A stretch of DNA of 64,000 bases, taken from positions 992,001 through 1,056,000 of the forward strand of contig NC_008816.1 of the NCBI RefSeq assembly GCF_000015645.1, written 5' to 3'. The notes below the pieces were generated by a model. That model was not told the DNA's origin and did not search any database. It was given only the letters and a program-made list of their open reading frames with translations. Below, piece after piece: positions 20,803 to 30,635 of the stretch (its first letter is position 1; every line of letters begins with the position of its first letter). The position numbers were made by a program, and so were the translations under genes. The stretch comes from Prochlorococcus marinus str. AS9601. GTDB lineage: Bacteria; Cyanobacteriota; Cyanobacteriia; PCC-6307; Cyanobiaceae.

Positions 20803-22176
20803 ATGGATGAAAAAGAATCTTTTTTAAAACAGAAAATTGACTTGGAAAGTCCCAATAAAAATATAGTGCCCATTACTACCTCAATTGGAGGAGATGGGAA
20901 ATTGTCAGTTGGTGGATGTTCAATTGAAGAATTAGTTAAAAAATATGATTCTCCTCTCTATATTTTGGATGAAACCACATTGAGAATGTCTTGTAGAGCT
21001 TATAAAAAAGCATTAGAAAAATACTATCCAGGAGAAACACTCCCGATATATGCATCCAAGGCTAATAGCTCTATATTTATGAGTAACCTTGTTTCCTCAG
21101 AAGGTTTAGGACTTGATGCAGTTTCGGAGGGGGAATTATTAACTGCCCTAAAGGGTGGGGTGCCAAATGAAAAAATTGTTTTTCATGGGAACAATAAATC
21201 TGACAAAGAAATAGATTTCGCGATTAAAAATAACATAAAAATAATTGTAGATAATGACTATGACTTAAAAAGATTAGAGGAAGTATCAAACTCATTAAAT
21301 CATGACTTAGAAATAATGATTCGCTTTACTCCTGGAATAGAATGCCATACACATGAATACATAAGAACAGGTTCATTTGATAGCAAATTTGGTTTTGGAA
21401 TCGAATATCTGAATAATTTATTTGCCAACATAAGCGACACTAAACATTTAAAGTTAAGAGGAATACATGCTCATATTGGTTCCCAAATTTTTGAACTAGA
21501 ACCTCATAAGGATCTAGGCGAAATAATGGTAAAGGTTATTTTGGACGCCAAGAAATTTGGCCACAATATTAAGGAACTTAATGTTGGTGGAGGATTAGGC
21601 ATTAAATATACAAAAAATGACGATCCACCTTCTATTGATGAATGGGTAAAAACAATTTCCACCTCTGTAGTTGAAGCTTGTAAAAAACACAATTTAGATT
21701 TACCTAAGTTAATGTGTGAACCTGGAAGATCCATCGTATCTACAGCAGGCATAACAATTTACAAAATTGGGGCTTTCAAAGAAATTCCTGGAATCAGAAC
21801 CTATTTGTCTGTTGATGGTGGGATGAGTGATAATCCAAGGCCCATAACATATCAATCAAATTATTCTGCATGTTTGGTAAAAAACCCCTTAAACATTAAT
21901 TCAAAAAATAAATATACTATTGCTGGAAAACATTGCGAATCAGGAGATGTATTGTTGAAGGAGATAGAGCTAGCAAATTGTAAAACAGGAGATCTTATAT
22001 GTGTTTTTGGTACTGGTGCATATAATGTTTCAATGAGTTCTAACTACAACAGAATTCCAAGGCCCGCAGCTCTTTTAGTTTGTGATGGAGAAGCAGAGAT
22101 TATTCAAAAAAGAGAAAGTCCATTTGATCTTTTAAGATATGATGTTTTGCCTGATCGCTTTATTAAACAAAATTAG
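20803..22176 (+). CDS. lysA: Diaminopimelate decarboxylase
   Basis: Last step of lysine synthesis: decarboxylates meso-diaminopimelate with PLP. The PLP lysine is in IYASKANSS (about residue 73), HAHIGSQ and LNVGGGLGIKY are the phosphate-binding blocks, MCEPGRS is present, and the CESGDVL plus FGTGAYNVSMSSNYN motifs close the active site. 457 residues includes an N-terminal extension of about 40 residues usual in cyanobacteria. First of five closely spaced plus-strand genes. Confidence 0.97.
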   Translation: MDEKESFLKQKIDLESPNKNIVPITTSIGGDGKLSVGGCSIEELVKKYDSPLYILDETTLRMSCRAYKKALEKYYPGETLPIYASKANSSIFMSNLVSSEGLGLDAVSEGELLTALKGGVPNEKIVFHGNNKSDKEIDFAIKNNIKIIVDNDYDLKRLEEVSNSLNHDLEIMIRFTPGIECHTHEYIRTGSFDSKFGFGIEYLNNLFANISDTKHLKLRGIHAHIGSQIFELEPHKDLGEIMVKVILDAKKFGHNIKELNVGGGLGIKYTKNDDPPSIDEWVKTISTSVVEACKKHNLDLPKLMCEPGRSIVSTAGITIYKIGAFKEIPGIRTYLSVDGGMSDNPRPITYQSNYSACLVKNPLNINSKNKYTIAGKHCESGDVLLKEIELANCKTGDLICVFGTGAYNVSMSSNYNRIPRPAALLVCDGEAEIIQKRESPFDLLRYDVLPDRFIKQN

Positions 22177-22204
22177 GTACATTTAAATTAATGTTGTTTT
22201 TAGT

Positions 22205-23113
22205 GTGAATTTCTGGGGAATTATAAATTTAAAGCTTTTATTAGATGTCTTATTTGCTGTTGGTTTCGGACTTTTATTATTCTCTAGAGTAAAAGAACAA
22301 AGGACATTGTGGCTTCTAAGGGGATATTTGTTTTTAGTTTCATCTGCATGGTTTATTCAAAGATATGCATACTTACCACTAACATCAAAATTAATTGATG
22401 CCGTAGTTCTAGCATGCTCTCTCTCATTAGCGATCCTTTGGCAAGGAGAGTTAAGAAGATTAATGGAACTTTTAGGCACTGGGAGGCTTGCCGTATTACT
22501 CGGAAATCCACAAAAGGAATTTAGAGCAACTTCAACTACTATTACTCAATTAGTTGATACTGCAGGTAAACTCTCTCAAAATAGAAGGGGAGCTTTAATT
22601 GTTGTAGATTTGGGGAGTGACTTAAGACCAGAAGATTTTTTATATTCAGGCACTAATATTGAGGCACAATTATCAACTGACCTTTTAATAAATCTATTTG
22701 CAACAGATACACCCTTACATGATGGAGCTGTTCTTGTGAAAGGGAATAAAATAATATCTGCCGGGGTAATACTCCCTTTATCTAGACAAGGAATAAGTAG
22801 ATACGGGACAAGACATCTTGCTGCACTAGGAATTACGGAAAGATTTGACAGATGTATTTGTATTGTTGTCTCTGAAGAGACAGGTACATTATCACTAGCA
22901 AACCAAGGGAAACTAGAAAGACCAATTACCAGTAGCAGGTTACAAGAACTTCTTGTAAATTTGATTGGTAATCAAAACACAATTGGAACGAATAAATCAA
23001 CTTTAGGTAAAAACTCTTTATCCCAAAATACAAAATCAAGTGATAATATTATCAATGATTCTAATGAGAAAGAGAAGGAAAAGCCAGCAATTTTTTTTAA
23101 CAAAAATGATTAA
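22205..23113 (+). CDS. cdaA: Membrane diadenylate cyclase (c-di-AMP synthase, CdaA type)
   Basis: Makes the second messenger c-di-AMP from two ATP. Three hydrophobic segments occupy about residues 1-85 (membrane anchor), followed by the DAC domain with the DGA motif (TPLHDGAVLVKG) and the RHR-like region SRYGTRHLAALGITE. The C-terminal 45 residues are polar and low complexity. Starts with GTG; an ATG 14 bp upstream is out of frame and quickly stops. Lies between lysA and uppS, with uppS starting 4 bp after its stop. Confidence 0.9.
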   Translation: MNFWGIINLKLLLDVLFAVGFGLLLFSRVKEQRTLWLLRGYLFLVSSAWFIQRYAYLPLTSKLIDAVVLACSLSLAILWQGELRRLMELLGTGRLAVLLGNPQKEFRATSTTITQLVDTAGKLSQNRRGALIVVDLGSDLRPEDFLYSGTNIEAQLSTDLLINLFATDTPLHDGAVLVKGNKIISAGVILPLSRQGISRYGTRHLAALGITERFDRCICIVVSEETGTLSLANQGKLERPITSSRLQELLVNLIGNQNTIGTNKSTLGKNSLSQNTKSSDNIINDSNEKEKEKPAIFFNKND

Positions 23114-23116
23114 ATT

Positions 23117-23920
23117 ATGAGTTTAGGAAAAATAATTGACGCGAAAAATAATAACTTATCCATGAAAATAGATAAGCAAAAAGTTCCAGAACATGTTGCA
23201 ATAATAATGGACGGCAATGGTAGATGGGCAACAAAAAAAGGGTTCCCTCGCACATATGGGCATAAAAAAGGCGTTAGTGTTTTAAAGGAGATTCTCAAAG
23301 CATCAAAAAAATTAGGATGTAAAGTACTAACTGTTTACGCTTTTTCAACAGAGAATTGGACAAGACCAACAAAAGAAGTTGACTTCCTCATTAATCTTTT
23401 TATCGAAGTTTTGAGAAATGAAATTAGAGAGATACATGAAGAATCAACAAAAATAAAATTCATTGGAGATATAACCCCTTTCCCAGAAAATCTAAAAAAA
23501 ATAATATCTAATTCAGAATCTCTAACTAAAAACAACAATAAATTTTTATTGAATGTTTGTGTTAACTACGGTGGTAGACAAGAAATAGTAAAAGTTGCAA
23601 AAGAATTAGCATTAAAATCTTCTTCTGGCGAAATAAAACCAAGTGAGGTTAATGAAGAATTATTTAATTCAGAGCTATTAACTCGAGGAATTAAAGATCC
23701 AGAATTACTAATAAGAACCAGTGGAGAAAAAAGGATAAGTAATTTTCTTTTATGGCAATTAGCTTATTCAGAAATTTATATATCTGACGTAATGTGGCCT
23801 GACTTCAATGAGTTTGAATTTCTAAAAGCAATCATTGATTACCAATCGAGGAATAGACGTTTCGGAGGTATAGAATCATTACCAAATGAATCTTTTGAAG
23901 ATTCTCATTATACTCTCTAA
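23117..23920 (+). CDS. uppS: Isoprenyl transferase (undecaprenyl diphosphate synthase family)
   Basis: cis-prenyltransferase that extends farnesyl diphosphate for the peptidoglycan lipid carrier. The catalytic Asp is D32 in [11 protein letters not shown], the [10 protein letters not shown] block is at about 73-82, and the C-terminal [20 protein letters not shown] and GGIE complete the family signature. An in-frame ATG at residue 15 could be the true start, because the first residues are not conserved in the family. Tight spacing with cdaA (4 bp) and bioB (6 bp) suggests one transcript. Confidence 0.96.
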   Translation: MSLGKIIDAKNNNLSMKIDKQKVPEHVAIIMDGNGRWATKKGFPRTYGHKKGVSVLKEILKASKKLGCKVLTVYAFSTENWTRPTKEVDFLINLFIEVLRNEIREIHEESTKIKFIGDITPFPENLKKIISNSESLTKNNNKFLLNVCVNYGGRQEIVKVAKELALKSSSGEIKPSEVNEELFNSELLTRGIKDPELLIRTSGEKRISNFLLWQLAYSEIYISDVMWPDFNEFEFLKAIIDYQSRNRRFGGIESLPNESFEDSHYTL

Positions 23921-23925
23921 AAATT

Positions 23926-24933
23926 ATGATAAATTCGAATAATCAGGTCTTAAGTGAAATTAGGTTCGATTGGAATAAAAAGGAGATATTAGAAATTCTT
24001 AATATGCCTCTGATCGATTTAATGTGGGAATCACAAATCGTTCACAGGAAATTCAACAGCTATAACATTCAATTAGCATCATTGTTCAGCGTAAAAACTG
24101 GTGGATGTGAGGAAAATTGTTCATATTGTAGCCAATCAATTTATAGTGCTAGCGAAATAAAAAGTCATCCACAATTTCAAGTTGAAGAGGTTTTAGCAAG
24201 AGCTAAAATAGCAAAAAATGAGGGTGCAGATAGGTTTTGTATGGGTTGGGCATGGAGAGAAATTAGAGATGGAAAATCTTTTAATGCAATGTTAGAGATG
24301 GTTAGCGGTGTAAGAGATTTAGGAATGGAAGCATGCGTTACTGCTGGGATGCTTACAGAAGAACAAGCTTCCCGACTGGCTGATGCAGGTTTAACAGCGT
24401 ACAACCACAATCTTGATACTAGCCCTGAGCATTATAAAAATATTATTACGACAAGAACTTATCAAGACAGACTAGATACTATCAAAAGAGTGAGAAATGC
24501 AGGAATAAATGTTTGTTGTGGAGGAATAATAGGCTTGGGTGAGACTAATGGCGATAGAGCATCTCTTTTGGAAGTGCTTTCAAACATGAATCCACACCCT
24601 GAAAGTGTTCCAATAAATTCATTAGTAGCTATTGAAGGTACTGGTTTAGAAGATAATCAAGAAATTGATTCTATTGAGATGATAAGGATGATAGCTACAG
24701 CCAGAATTCTTATGCCTAAAAGTAAAATAAGATTAAGTGCAGGAAGAGAAAAGCTCTCAAAAGAAGCCCAAATCTTATGTTTTCAATGCGGTGCAAATTC
24801 CATTTTTTACGGAGATGAGTTACTCACTACTTCAAATCCATCTTTTCAGTCAGACAGAAAACTTCTCAAAGAGGTTGGAGTATCATTTAACAAAGATTTT
24901 GAAACTTGTGAAAAAACATTATCTTCTTTATGA
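23926..24933 (+). CDS. bioB: Biotin synthase
   Basis: Radical-SAM enzyme that inserts sulfur into dethiobiotin. The [4Fe-4S] cysteines are C61, C65 and C68 in [25 protein letters not shown] and [10 protein letters not shown] hold the family's substrate and second-cluster residues, with further cysteines nearby. 335 residues is normal. Its stop overlaps the ATG of the next gene (ATGA), so the pair is translationally coupled. Confidence 0.97.
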
Positions 24934-25862
24934 AAGGCAAAAATTATAAAATTACTTCTCTATACTCTTTCTTCCCATTTCAAGAAAACTTAATTTTTGA
25001 TCTCAAAAATAAATTATTAGAAATCGAAAATGAAAACGATCTTTCAGGTTTGTTAATTTTTGCAAGTGAAGGCATTAATGGAACTATTTGTGCTGAGAAA
25101 AATGTAATTGATATTGTTATCAATTTAATTAAAGAATATACAGATAGTAGAAATTTGAATATCAAGGTAAACTTTTCAAAAAAGAAAGTCTTCAAAAAAT
25201 TAAAAATAAAAATCAAGAAAGAAATAGTTACCATGGGTGTCCCTGAAATAAACCCTTCAGAAAATAATGGGACCTATATTGATTCAGCTGGTTGGAATAA
25301 ATTAATTAAAAATCAAAATACAATAGTTATTGATACTAGAAATCATTATGAGATTTCTGTAGGAACATTTCAGAATTCTATAAACCCAAATACAAGGAAC
25401 TTTAGCGAATTCCCCAAGTGGGTAGATGATCATTTAAATACTCATTTAGAAAATAAAGATTCTACAAATATAGCAATGTTTTGTACCGGAGGAATAAGAT
25501 GTGAAAAAGCTACTAGTTTGCTGAAAAAGAAAGGTTATAAAAATATTTATCACCTAAAAGGCGGTATCCTTCAATACCTTGATGATATACCAAAAAAAGA
25601 AAATTTATTTGAAGGGGAATGTTATGTTTTTGATAAAAGAGTTGCTTTAGATCAAGAATTAGAAAAAGGCTCTTATTCGATTTGTCATGCATGTGGAATG
25701 CCAATTTCAATTCAAGATCAAAAAAGAAAAGAATACAGAAAGGGTATCCAATGTCATTTCTGCATAGATCAATTCAGTGATAATGATAGGAAAAGGTTTG
25801 AAGAAAGACAAAAACAAATAGATAGATTAAAAGTGGAAAATAATAAAATCAATAAGGACTAA
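24930..25862 (+). CDS. trhO: tRNA uridine-34 hydroxylase TrhO (rhodanese-like)
   Basis: TrhO/YceA proteins hydroxylate U34 of some tRNAs on the way to 5-methoxyuridine derivatives. Three parts are visible: an N-terminal acylphosphatase-like domain (SEGINGTI at about 47-54), a rhodanese domain from about 115 with the catalytic loop [11 protein letters not shown] (C185), and a Cys-rich C-terminus (CHACGMPIS and CHFCID) that could bind a metal. 310 residues matches the family. Overlaps the bioB stop by 4 bp. Confidence 0.92.
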
Positions 25863-25873
25863 TTTTCAAAATC

Positions 25874-26383
25874 ATGAAAGTTGAAGAATTAGAAAAATTA
25901 GCAGGTACCATTGGATTAATAATTAAAATTCAAGCTAGAGAAACACTTGGATTATGTTTTTTTAGAATCGTTATAGCAGAACAGAAAGATAACATCATTA
26001 AGATTTGGGCCGAAATGAAAGGTTGGACTTATTTAAATAAACAAGGTATTCAGCTTGATACATTAAGAATCCTTAGTAAAGCTCCTGCTTTTGTTTCGGA
26101 ATTAATATGGGCAACAACTATGGCTTGGGCAATTGAAAAAAAATCAAGCAACAAAGCACGACTTTTAGCTATTTTTGATAGTGAAGGATATAGTAAAAAA
26201 CTTGTAAGATATTTCAAGTTAATAGGCTTCAAAATTGTTAAAGAAGTTGGTAATAGCCCAGTAGATCTTTTATTAAGATTGGTTTGGGGTGGTGCGGGTA
26301 CACTTATGAACGGGGAATGTACTTCCATATTGAAAAAACTTGAAAAGAAACTTTTTTTAATTGAGGGAAGTCAACCCGCATGA
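25874..26383 (+). CDS. Conserved cyanobacterial protein of unknown function
   Basis: A 169-residue soluble protein. The segment after residue 75 (ELIWATTMAWAIEKKSSNKARLLAIFD followed by GYSKKLVRYFKLIGFK) has the look of an acetyltransferase-like alpha/beta unit, but no acetyl-CoA loop is clear. I do not recognise the function. Follows trhO after 11 bp and overlaps the convergent lipA gene by 13 bp at the 3' end, which shows how compact this region is. Confidence 0.75.
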   Translation: MKVEELEKLAGTIGLIIKIQARETLGLCFFRIVIAEQKDNIIKIWAEMKGWTYLNKQGIQLDTLRILSKAPAFVSELIWATTMAWAIEKKSSNKARLLAIFDSEGYSKKLVRYFKLIGFKIVKEVGNSPVDLLLRLVWGGAGTLMNGECTSILKKLEKKLFLIEGSQPA

Positions 26384-27270
26384 TAACTACTTCTAACTAA
26401 GGGCCCAGAAGATACTTTCTTGAATCCTAATTCCTTGGAAAAGCGATATAAATATTCGAACTCTGATGGATCCCAATATTTCTTAACTGCCAAATGATTG
26501 AATGAGGGCCTTAAATATTGGCCAATTGTAATTTGATCACAATCTATTTTTTTAAGATCATAAATTGTATTTTTTATTTCATCCAAGGTTTCACCAAGAC
26601 CTAACATGATGCCTGATTTAGTTTGAATATGAGGGGCAATGTCTTTTGACTTTTTTAATAAGCTAAGGGATTTTTTGTAATTTGCACCTCTCCTAACTTC
26701 TTTTTGCAATCTTTCAACAGTTTCAAGATTATGATTAAAGCATGTTGGATTTTTTTCTAAGATCATTTTTAATCTCTCAGTCTGAAGGTTGTTAGTTTCA
26801 TCAAAATTTTTGCCCCCACCCCATAAATCAGGAGTTAAAACCTCTATTTTAATTGTTGAATCAATTTTTCTAATCTCATCAATTGTAGATATAAATAAAT
26901 TTGCACCATGATCAGGGAGATCATCTCTAGCTACAGATGTCAAAACAACATATTTCAAATTTAGTACTTTTACTGCTTCAGCGACTTGAGTGCATTCATC
27001 AATATTAATAGAACTAGGTCTACCTTTATTTACCTGACAAAAAGCACAAGAACGAGAGCATATCGATCCACCCAGTAAGAAGGTGGCTGTTCCTGAGGCA
27101 TAACATTCTGCTCTATTTGGACATCTTGCTTCTTCACAAATAGTGTGAATATTTGATTTTTTGATGAGTGTTTGTATTTTTTCTAACTCTGATGATTTAC
27201 TAATGGGAAATTTTATCCAAGAGGGAAGCCTTAAGATTTTTTCTTTCTTGATAAGATTATTGTTTCTCAT
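26371..27270 (-). CDS. lipA: Lipoyl synthase
   Basis: Radical-SAM enzyme inserting two sulfurs into protein-bound octanoyl groups. The auxiliary cluster cysteines are C45, C50 and C56 (CEEARCPNRAEC), the SAM cluster cysteines are C71, C75 and C78 (CSRSCAFC), and the C-terminal RSSYHA supplies the conserved Ser ligand. 299 residues is normal. Cyanobacteria often carry two lipA paralogues; which one this is cannot be told here. Lies 3 bp after recR on the same strand. Confidence 0.95.
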   Translation of the reverse strand: MRNNNLIKKEKILRLPSWIKFPISKSSELEKIQTLIKKSNIHTICEEARCPNRAECYASGTATFLLGGSICSRSCAFCQVNKGRPSSINIDECTQVAEAVKVLNLKYVVLTSVARDDLPDHGANLFISTIDEIRKIDSTIKIEVLTPDLWGGGKNFDETNNLQTERLKMILEKNPTCFNHNLETVERLQKEVRRGANYKKSLSLLKKSKDIAPHIQTKSGIMLGLGETLDEIKNTIYDLKKIDCDQITIGQYLRPSFNHLAVKKYWDPSEFEYLYRFSKELGFKKVSSGPLVRSSYHAG

Positions 27271-27273
27271 TAT

Positions 27274-27873
27274 CTAATTTAATTTTGTTCTTCCCTCTAA
27301 GGCTCTCGCAAGTGTAACTTCATCCACATATTCAAGTTCACTCCCCATTGGGAGCCCATATGCAATCCTCGTAACTTTAGTAAAAGGTGATAACAATTTT
27401 CCAATATAAAGACTTGTTGTGTCTCCCTCAACGCTGGGAGTTAATGCCAATATGATCTCATCTATTTCAGACTTACTAACTCGTTCTACTAAGCTCCTTA
27501 TTTCTAAGAGTTCAGGGCCAACAGAATCCATTGGAGATATTAAACCACCAATAACATGGTATACACCTTTAAATTCTCGAGCACGTTCCAAAGCAAGTAA
27601 ATCTTTAGTTTCCGATACTACACAGATTAGTTTTTGATTTCTTTCAGTATTTCTACAAATTTCACATTCATCTTCTGAAGTCAAATTGAAGCATTTTTTA
27701 CAACGGCCAACATTATTATGAGCTTCTAAAAGAGCCTTTGAAAAATCCCTTATTGTACTTTCAGGTTGTTTTAAAATAAACAGGGCTAATCGTTGCGCTG
27801 TTCTTGGACCAATCCCTGGGAATTTCTCAAAATGACCGATTAATTTTGAAAGTGGTTTGGTATAAGTAATCAA
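27274..27873 (-). CDS. recR: Recombination mediator RecR
   Basis: Works with RecF/RecO to load RecA at gaps. The N-terminal helix-hairpin-helix is [17 protein letters not shown] (about 18-34), the zinc finger is [16 protein letters not shown] (about 57-72), and the Toprim domain follows with [13 protein letters not shown] and [12 protein letters not shown]. 199 residues is full length. Probably cotranscribed with lipA. Confidence 0.96.
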   Translation of the reverse strand: MITYTKPLSKLIGHFEKFPGIGPRTAQRLALFILKQPESTIRDFSKALLEAHNNVGRCKKCFNLTSEDECEICRNTERNQKLICVVSETKDLLALERAREFKGVYHVIGGLISPMDSVGPELLEIRSLVERVSKSEIDEIILALTPSVEGDTTSLYIGKLLSPFTKVTRIAYGLPMGSELEYVDEVTLARALEGRTKLN

Positions 27874-27976
27874 AATTAAACTATTTCTAGAGATAATTTA
27901 GACGCAAAATTCCGAATTGCCATAATTGTTTGCTTTTAATGTCTTATTATGTTTTTAGTTAGTAATTTCAAACAAA

Positions 27977-28534
27977 ATGAAAAATATTAAATTTAACCCT
28001 TTCAAATATTTATTCTTGGTTTTTTTGTGCTTAACACTGAGTGCTTGTAGTGGCGGACTAAATGCGGGATTAGAAGCTTATCAAAGTCCAGATGGTAGAT
28101 ATGCCTTTTTGTATCCAACAGGATGGACAAGAGTAAAAGTCGATGGAGGACCTGAAATTATTTATCATGATTTAATAAATAGTAATGAGACCTTAAGTTT
28201 AGTTATTTCTGATGTCAATAAAGAGGTTCAATTAGAGCAATTAGGAAGCCCAAGTGAAGTAGGTCAAACATTAATTGATAAAGTCATTGCTCCCGAAGGT
28301 TCAGGTAGAAAGGTAAAACTTATAAATGCCAATAAGAGGGAGGCATCCAATCATATTTTCTATGATTTAGAGTATGAATTAAATTTAAATGAACAGGCAA
28401 GACATGAATTAGCTACTGTGGTAATTGATCGAGGAACACTTTACACTTTCGCCGTAGGAACAAATGAAGAAAGGTGGAATAAAGTTGACGGTATGTTTAA
28501 TAACGTAATTGAATCATTTAACTTCTTAATATAG
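27977..28534 (+). CDS. PsbP-like photosystem II lipoprotein (CyanoP family)
   Basis: A 185-residue lipoprotein: a basic N-terminus and hydrophobic core lead to the lipobox LSAC with Cys at about residue 24. The mature part carries the PsbP-fold pattern YQSPDGRYAFLYPTGWTRVKV (here at about 35-55, quoted in part) and a late RWNKVDGMFNNVIESF helix. In cyanobacteria CyanoP is a lumenal factor bound to photosystem II assembly intermediates. Convergent with the ABC transporter gene. Confidence 0.9.
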   Translation: MKNIKFNPFKYLFLVFLCLTLSACSGGLNAGLEAYQSPDGRYAFLYPTGWTRVKVDGGPEIIYHDLINSNETLSLVISDVNKEVQLEQLGSPSEVGQTLIDKVIAPEGSGRKVKLINANKREASNHIFYDLEYELNLNEQARHELATVVIDRGTLYTFAVGTNEERWNKVDGMFNNVIESFNFLI

Positions 28535-28548
28535 TTTTGAAATTCATA

Positions 28549-30321
28549 CTAGATTCCTACTTGAACATTCCACAAATCAGCATATATTTCGTTCTGATCT
28601 AATAGTTTTTCATGTTTTCCGCTTTCAACTATTTTACCTTTATCAATAACTACAATATTATCCGCATTTTTTATGGTGCTTAATCTATGAGCTATTACTA
28701 TAGTTGTTCTTTCTTTTGTGATTTTAGATAATGATTTTTGAATTAAAGCCTCTGTTTCATTATCAACTGAAGCTGTAGCTTCATCTAATATTAATATTGG
28801 AGCATCCTTTAAAACAGCTCTCGCCAAGGCAATTCTTTGACGTTGCCCTCCTGAGAGCCTTTGGCCCCTTTCCCCCACTATAGTTTTATAACCATCTGGT
28901 AATTGTTCAATAAATTTATGAGCTTCCGCAATCTTTGAAGCTTTAATAATATCTTTAAGACTTGGGTTGATTGAGCCATAAGCAATATTTTCTTGTACAC
29001 TGCCATGAAATAAATAAGTTTCTTGACTTACTAAAGAGATACACTTTCTTAAATCCCTCAAATTTATTTCTTTAATAGAAACCCCATCCAAGGTTATTGA
29101 CCCGTTATTACTATCATAAATTCTAAGTAATAGTTTTATTATTGTACTTTTCCCAGAACCTGTTAAACCAACAATTCCTAATGTTGATTTATTTTCAATT
29201 TTTAAATTTATTTTTTTTAAAGTTAAATCTCTTCCAGGATAATTAAAATTTACATTATTAAAAATAATTTCTCCTTTGATATCTTTAGGTTCAATATTTA
29301 TTTTTCCATCCTTTATTTTTATTGGCGTATCTATGAGATCAATTACTCTATCTATTGAAGCCATAGATCTCTGAAAATCATCTAAAACATGCCCCAAAGT
29401 AGTTAAAGGCCATAATAGTCTTTGTGTAATAAAAACTAAAAAACTATAAGTACCTACATCAAGTGTCTTATTCCAAGTTTGGAAACCTCCAATTAATAGA
29501 ATCGCTATAAAAGCAAATAAAATTGCAAATCTTATAAGAGGGATAAAAGCAGAAGATAATTTTATTGCAGCCTTATTACTTCTTTGATAATCGAGACTTT
29601 CTTTATTTAATCTATCTAGTTCCCATTTTTCTTTAGTAAAACTTTTTATGGTTAGAATTCCACTTAAATTATTATTAAGCCTTGATGCCAACAGTCCAGC
29701 TTTATTTCTAACATCTCTGTATTTTGGAGCAAGCTTCCTTTGAAATTTAATTGATCCTAAAAATATAATTGGAATAGGAAAGAAAGCAAATAAAGCAATT
29801 TTTGGAGCGACAAAAAGCATAGTGCCCCCAATTATTAAGACAGTTACAAATAACTGAATAATCTGATTAGCACCTTGGTCTAGAAATCTCTCGAGTTGAT
29901 TTATATCATCATTCAAAATAGATAATAGCCTTCCAGTATTATCATTTTCAAAAAAATCCATATCTAATTCCTGGATATGCTCATAAGCTTTTATTCTTAA
30001 TTTATGTTGCGATAGCTGAGCCAAATTTCTCCATAAAATCGAATATAAATATTCAAAGGAGGATTCACCAGACCAAACTATTCCAGAAGCAAATGCAAGA
30101 AAAATCAATTGTACTGGAACTTCTTTTATTCCAAAACCAGCAATCCATGAATTCTGTTCCTTAACAACGATATCCACTGCAAGACCAATTATTACAGGGG
30201 GAGCTAAATCTAATATTTTATTAATTATGGAACTAAGAAAAGCAAAAAATAGTAACCTTCTTTCCTCAATCAGATTTAAATAAAGTCTAATTATTGGATT
30301 TTGATTGTTCTTAGACCTCAT
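28549..30321 (-). CDS. ABC transporter, fused permease-ATPase (MsbA/MdlB type exporter)
   Basis: A half-size exporter of 590 residues. Residues 1-325 hold six membrane helices of the ABC exporter fold. The ATPase domain has Walker A GLTGSGKST, the signature LSGGQRQRIALARA, Walker B ILILDEATASVD and the switch IAHRLSTIKNAD. All catalytic motifs are intact, so it should work as a homodimer. The substrate (lipid, peptide or drug) cannot be told from sequence. A small exported protein gene lies 11 bp upstream on the same strand. Confidence 0.93.
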   Translation of the reverse strand: MRSKNNQNPIIRLYLNLIEERRLLFFAFLSSIINKILDLAPPVIIGLAVDIVVKEQNSWIAGFGIKEVPVQLIFLAFASGIVWSGESSFEYLYSILWRNLAQLSQHKLRIKAYEHIQELDMDFFENDNTGRLLSILNDDINQLERFLDQGANQIIQLFVTVLIIGGTMLFVAPKIALFAFFPIPIIFLGSIKFQRKLAPKYRDVRNKAGLLASRLNNNLSGILTIKSFTKEKWELDRLNKESLDYQRSNKAAIKLSSAFIPLIRFAILFAFIAILLIGGFQTWNKTLDVGTYSFLVFITQRLLWPLTTLGHVLDDFQRSMASIDRVIDLIDTPIKIKDGKINIEPKDIKGEIIFNNVNFNYPGRDLTLKKINLKIENKSTLGIVGLTGSGKSTIIKLLLRIYDSNNGSITLDGVSIKEINLRDLRKCISLVSQETYLFHGSVQENIAYGSINPSLKDIIKASKIAEAHKFIEQLPDGYKTIVGERGQRLSGGQRQRIALARAVLKDAPILILDEATASVDNETEALIQKSLSKITKERTTIVIAHRLSTIKNADNIVVIDKGKIVESGKHEKLLDQNEIYADLWNVQVGI

Positions 30322-30332
30322 AAAAATAATAA

Positions 30333-30626
30333 TTAAATTTTTCTATTATGATTTATATTTTCTTTAGTTTCTAATTTACATTTTGTTTTTGCATCTTGAT
30401 GGCTTTCAGTTTGCATGAATTTTTCGTAGTAACAATCACAAGTTTCATTCGCAATTTCTTCACTATATACCATTTCTGCTTTCATCATCTCCTCTTTGAC
30501 ACTCTGAAGACAAAATAATTTTATAATTGAATTTTGTTTCGTTTGAGCTAAATAATAACTATTAAAGGAGTTGAATAGTATTATCAGATTCACAAAAATA
30601 AAGAAATTATATTTGCTAGCTTTCAT
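30333..30626 (-). CDS. Small exported protein with cysteines, function unknown
   Basis: A 97-residue protein with a hydrophobic N-terminal segment (about 8-25) compatible with a signal peptide or anchor. The mature part has four cysteines (FCLQ, TCDCYYEK and TKCKLET), a pattern suggesting disulfides. I know no function. It sits between the DEAD-box helicase (9 bp upstream) and the ABC exporter (11 bp downstream), so all three may share a transcript. Confidence 0.65.
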   Translation of the reverse strand: MKASKYNFFIFVNLIILFNSFNSYYLAQTKQNSIIKLFCLQSVKEEMMKAEMVYSEEIANETCDCYYEKFMQTESHQDAKTKCKLETKENINHNRKI

Positions 30627-30635
30627 TCTCTATAA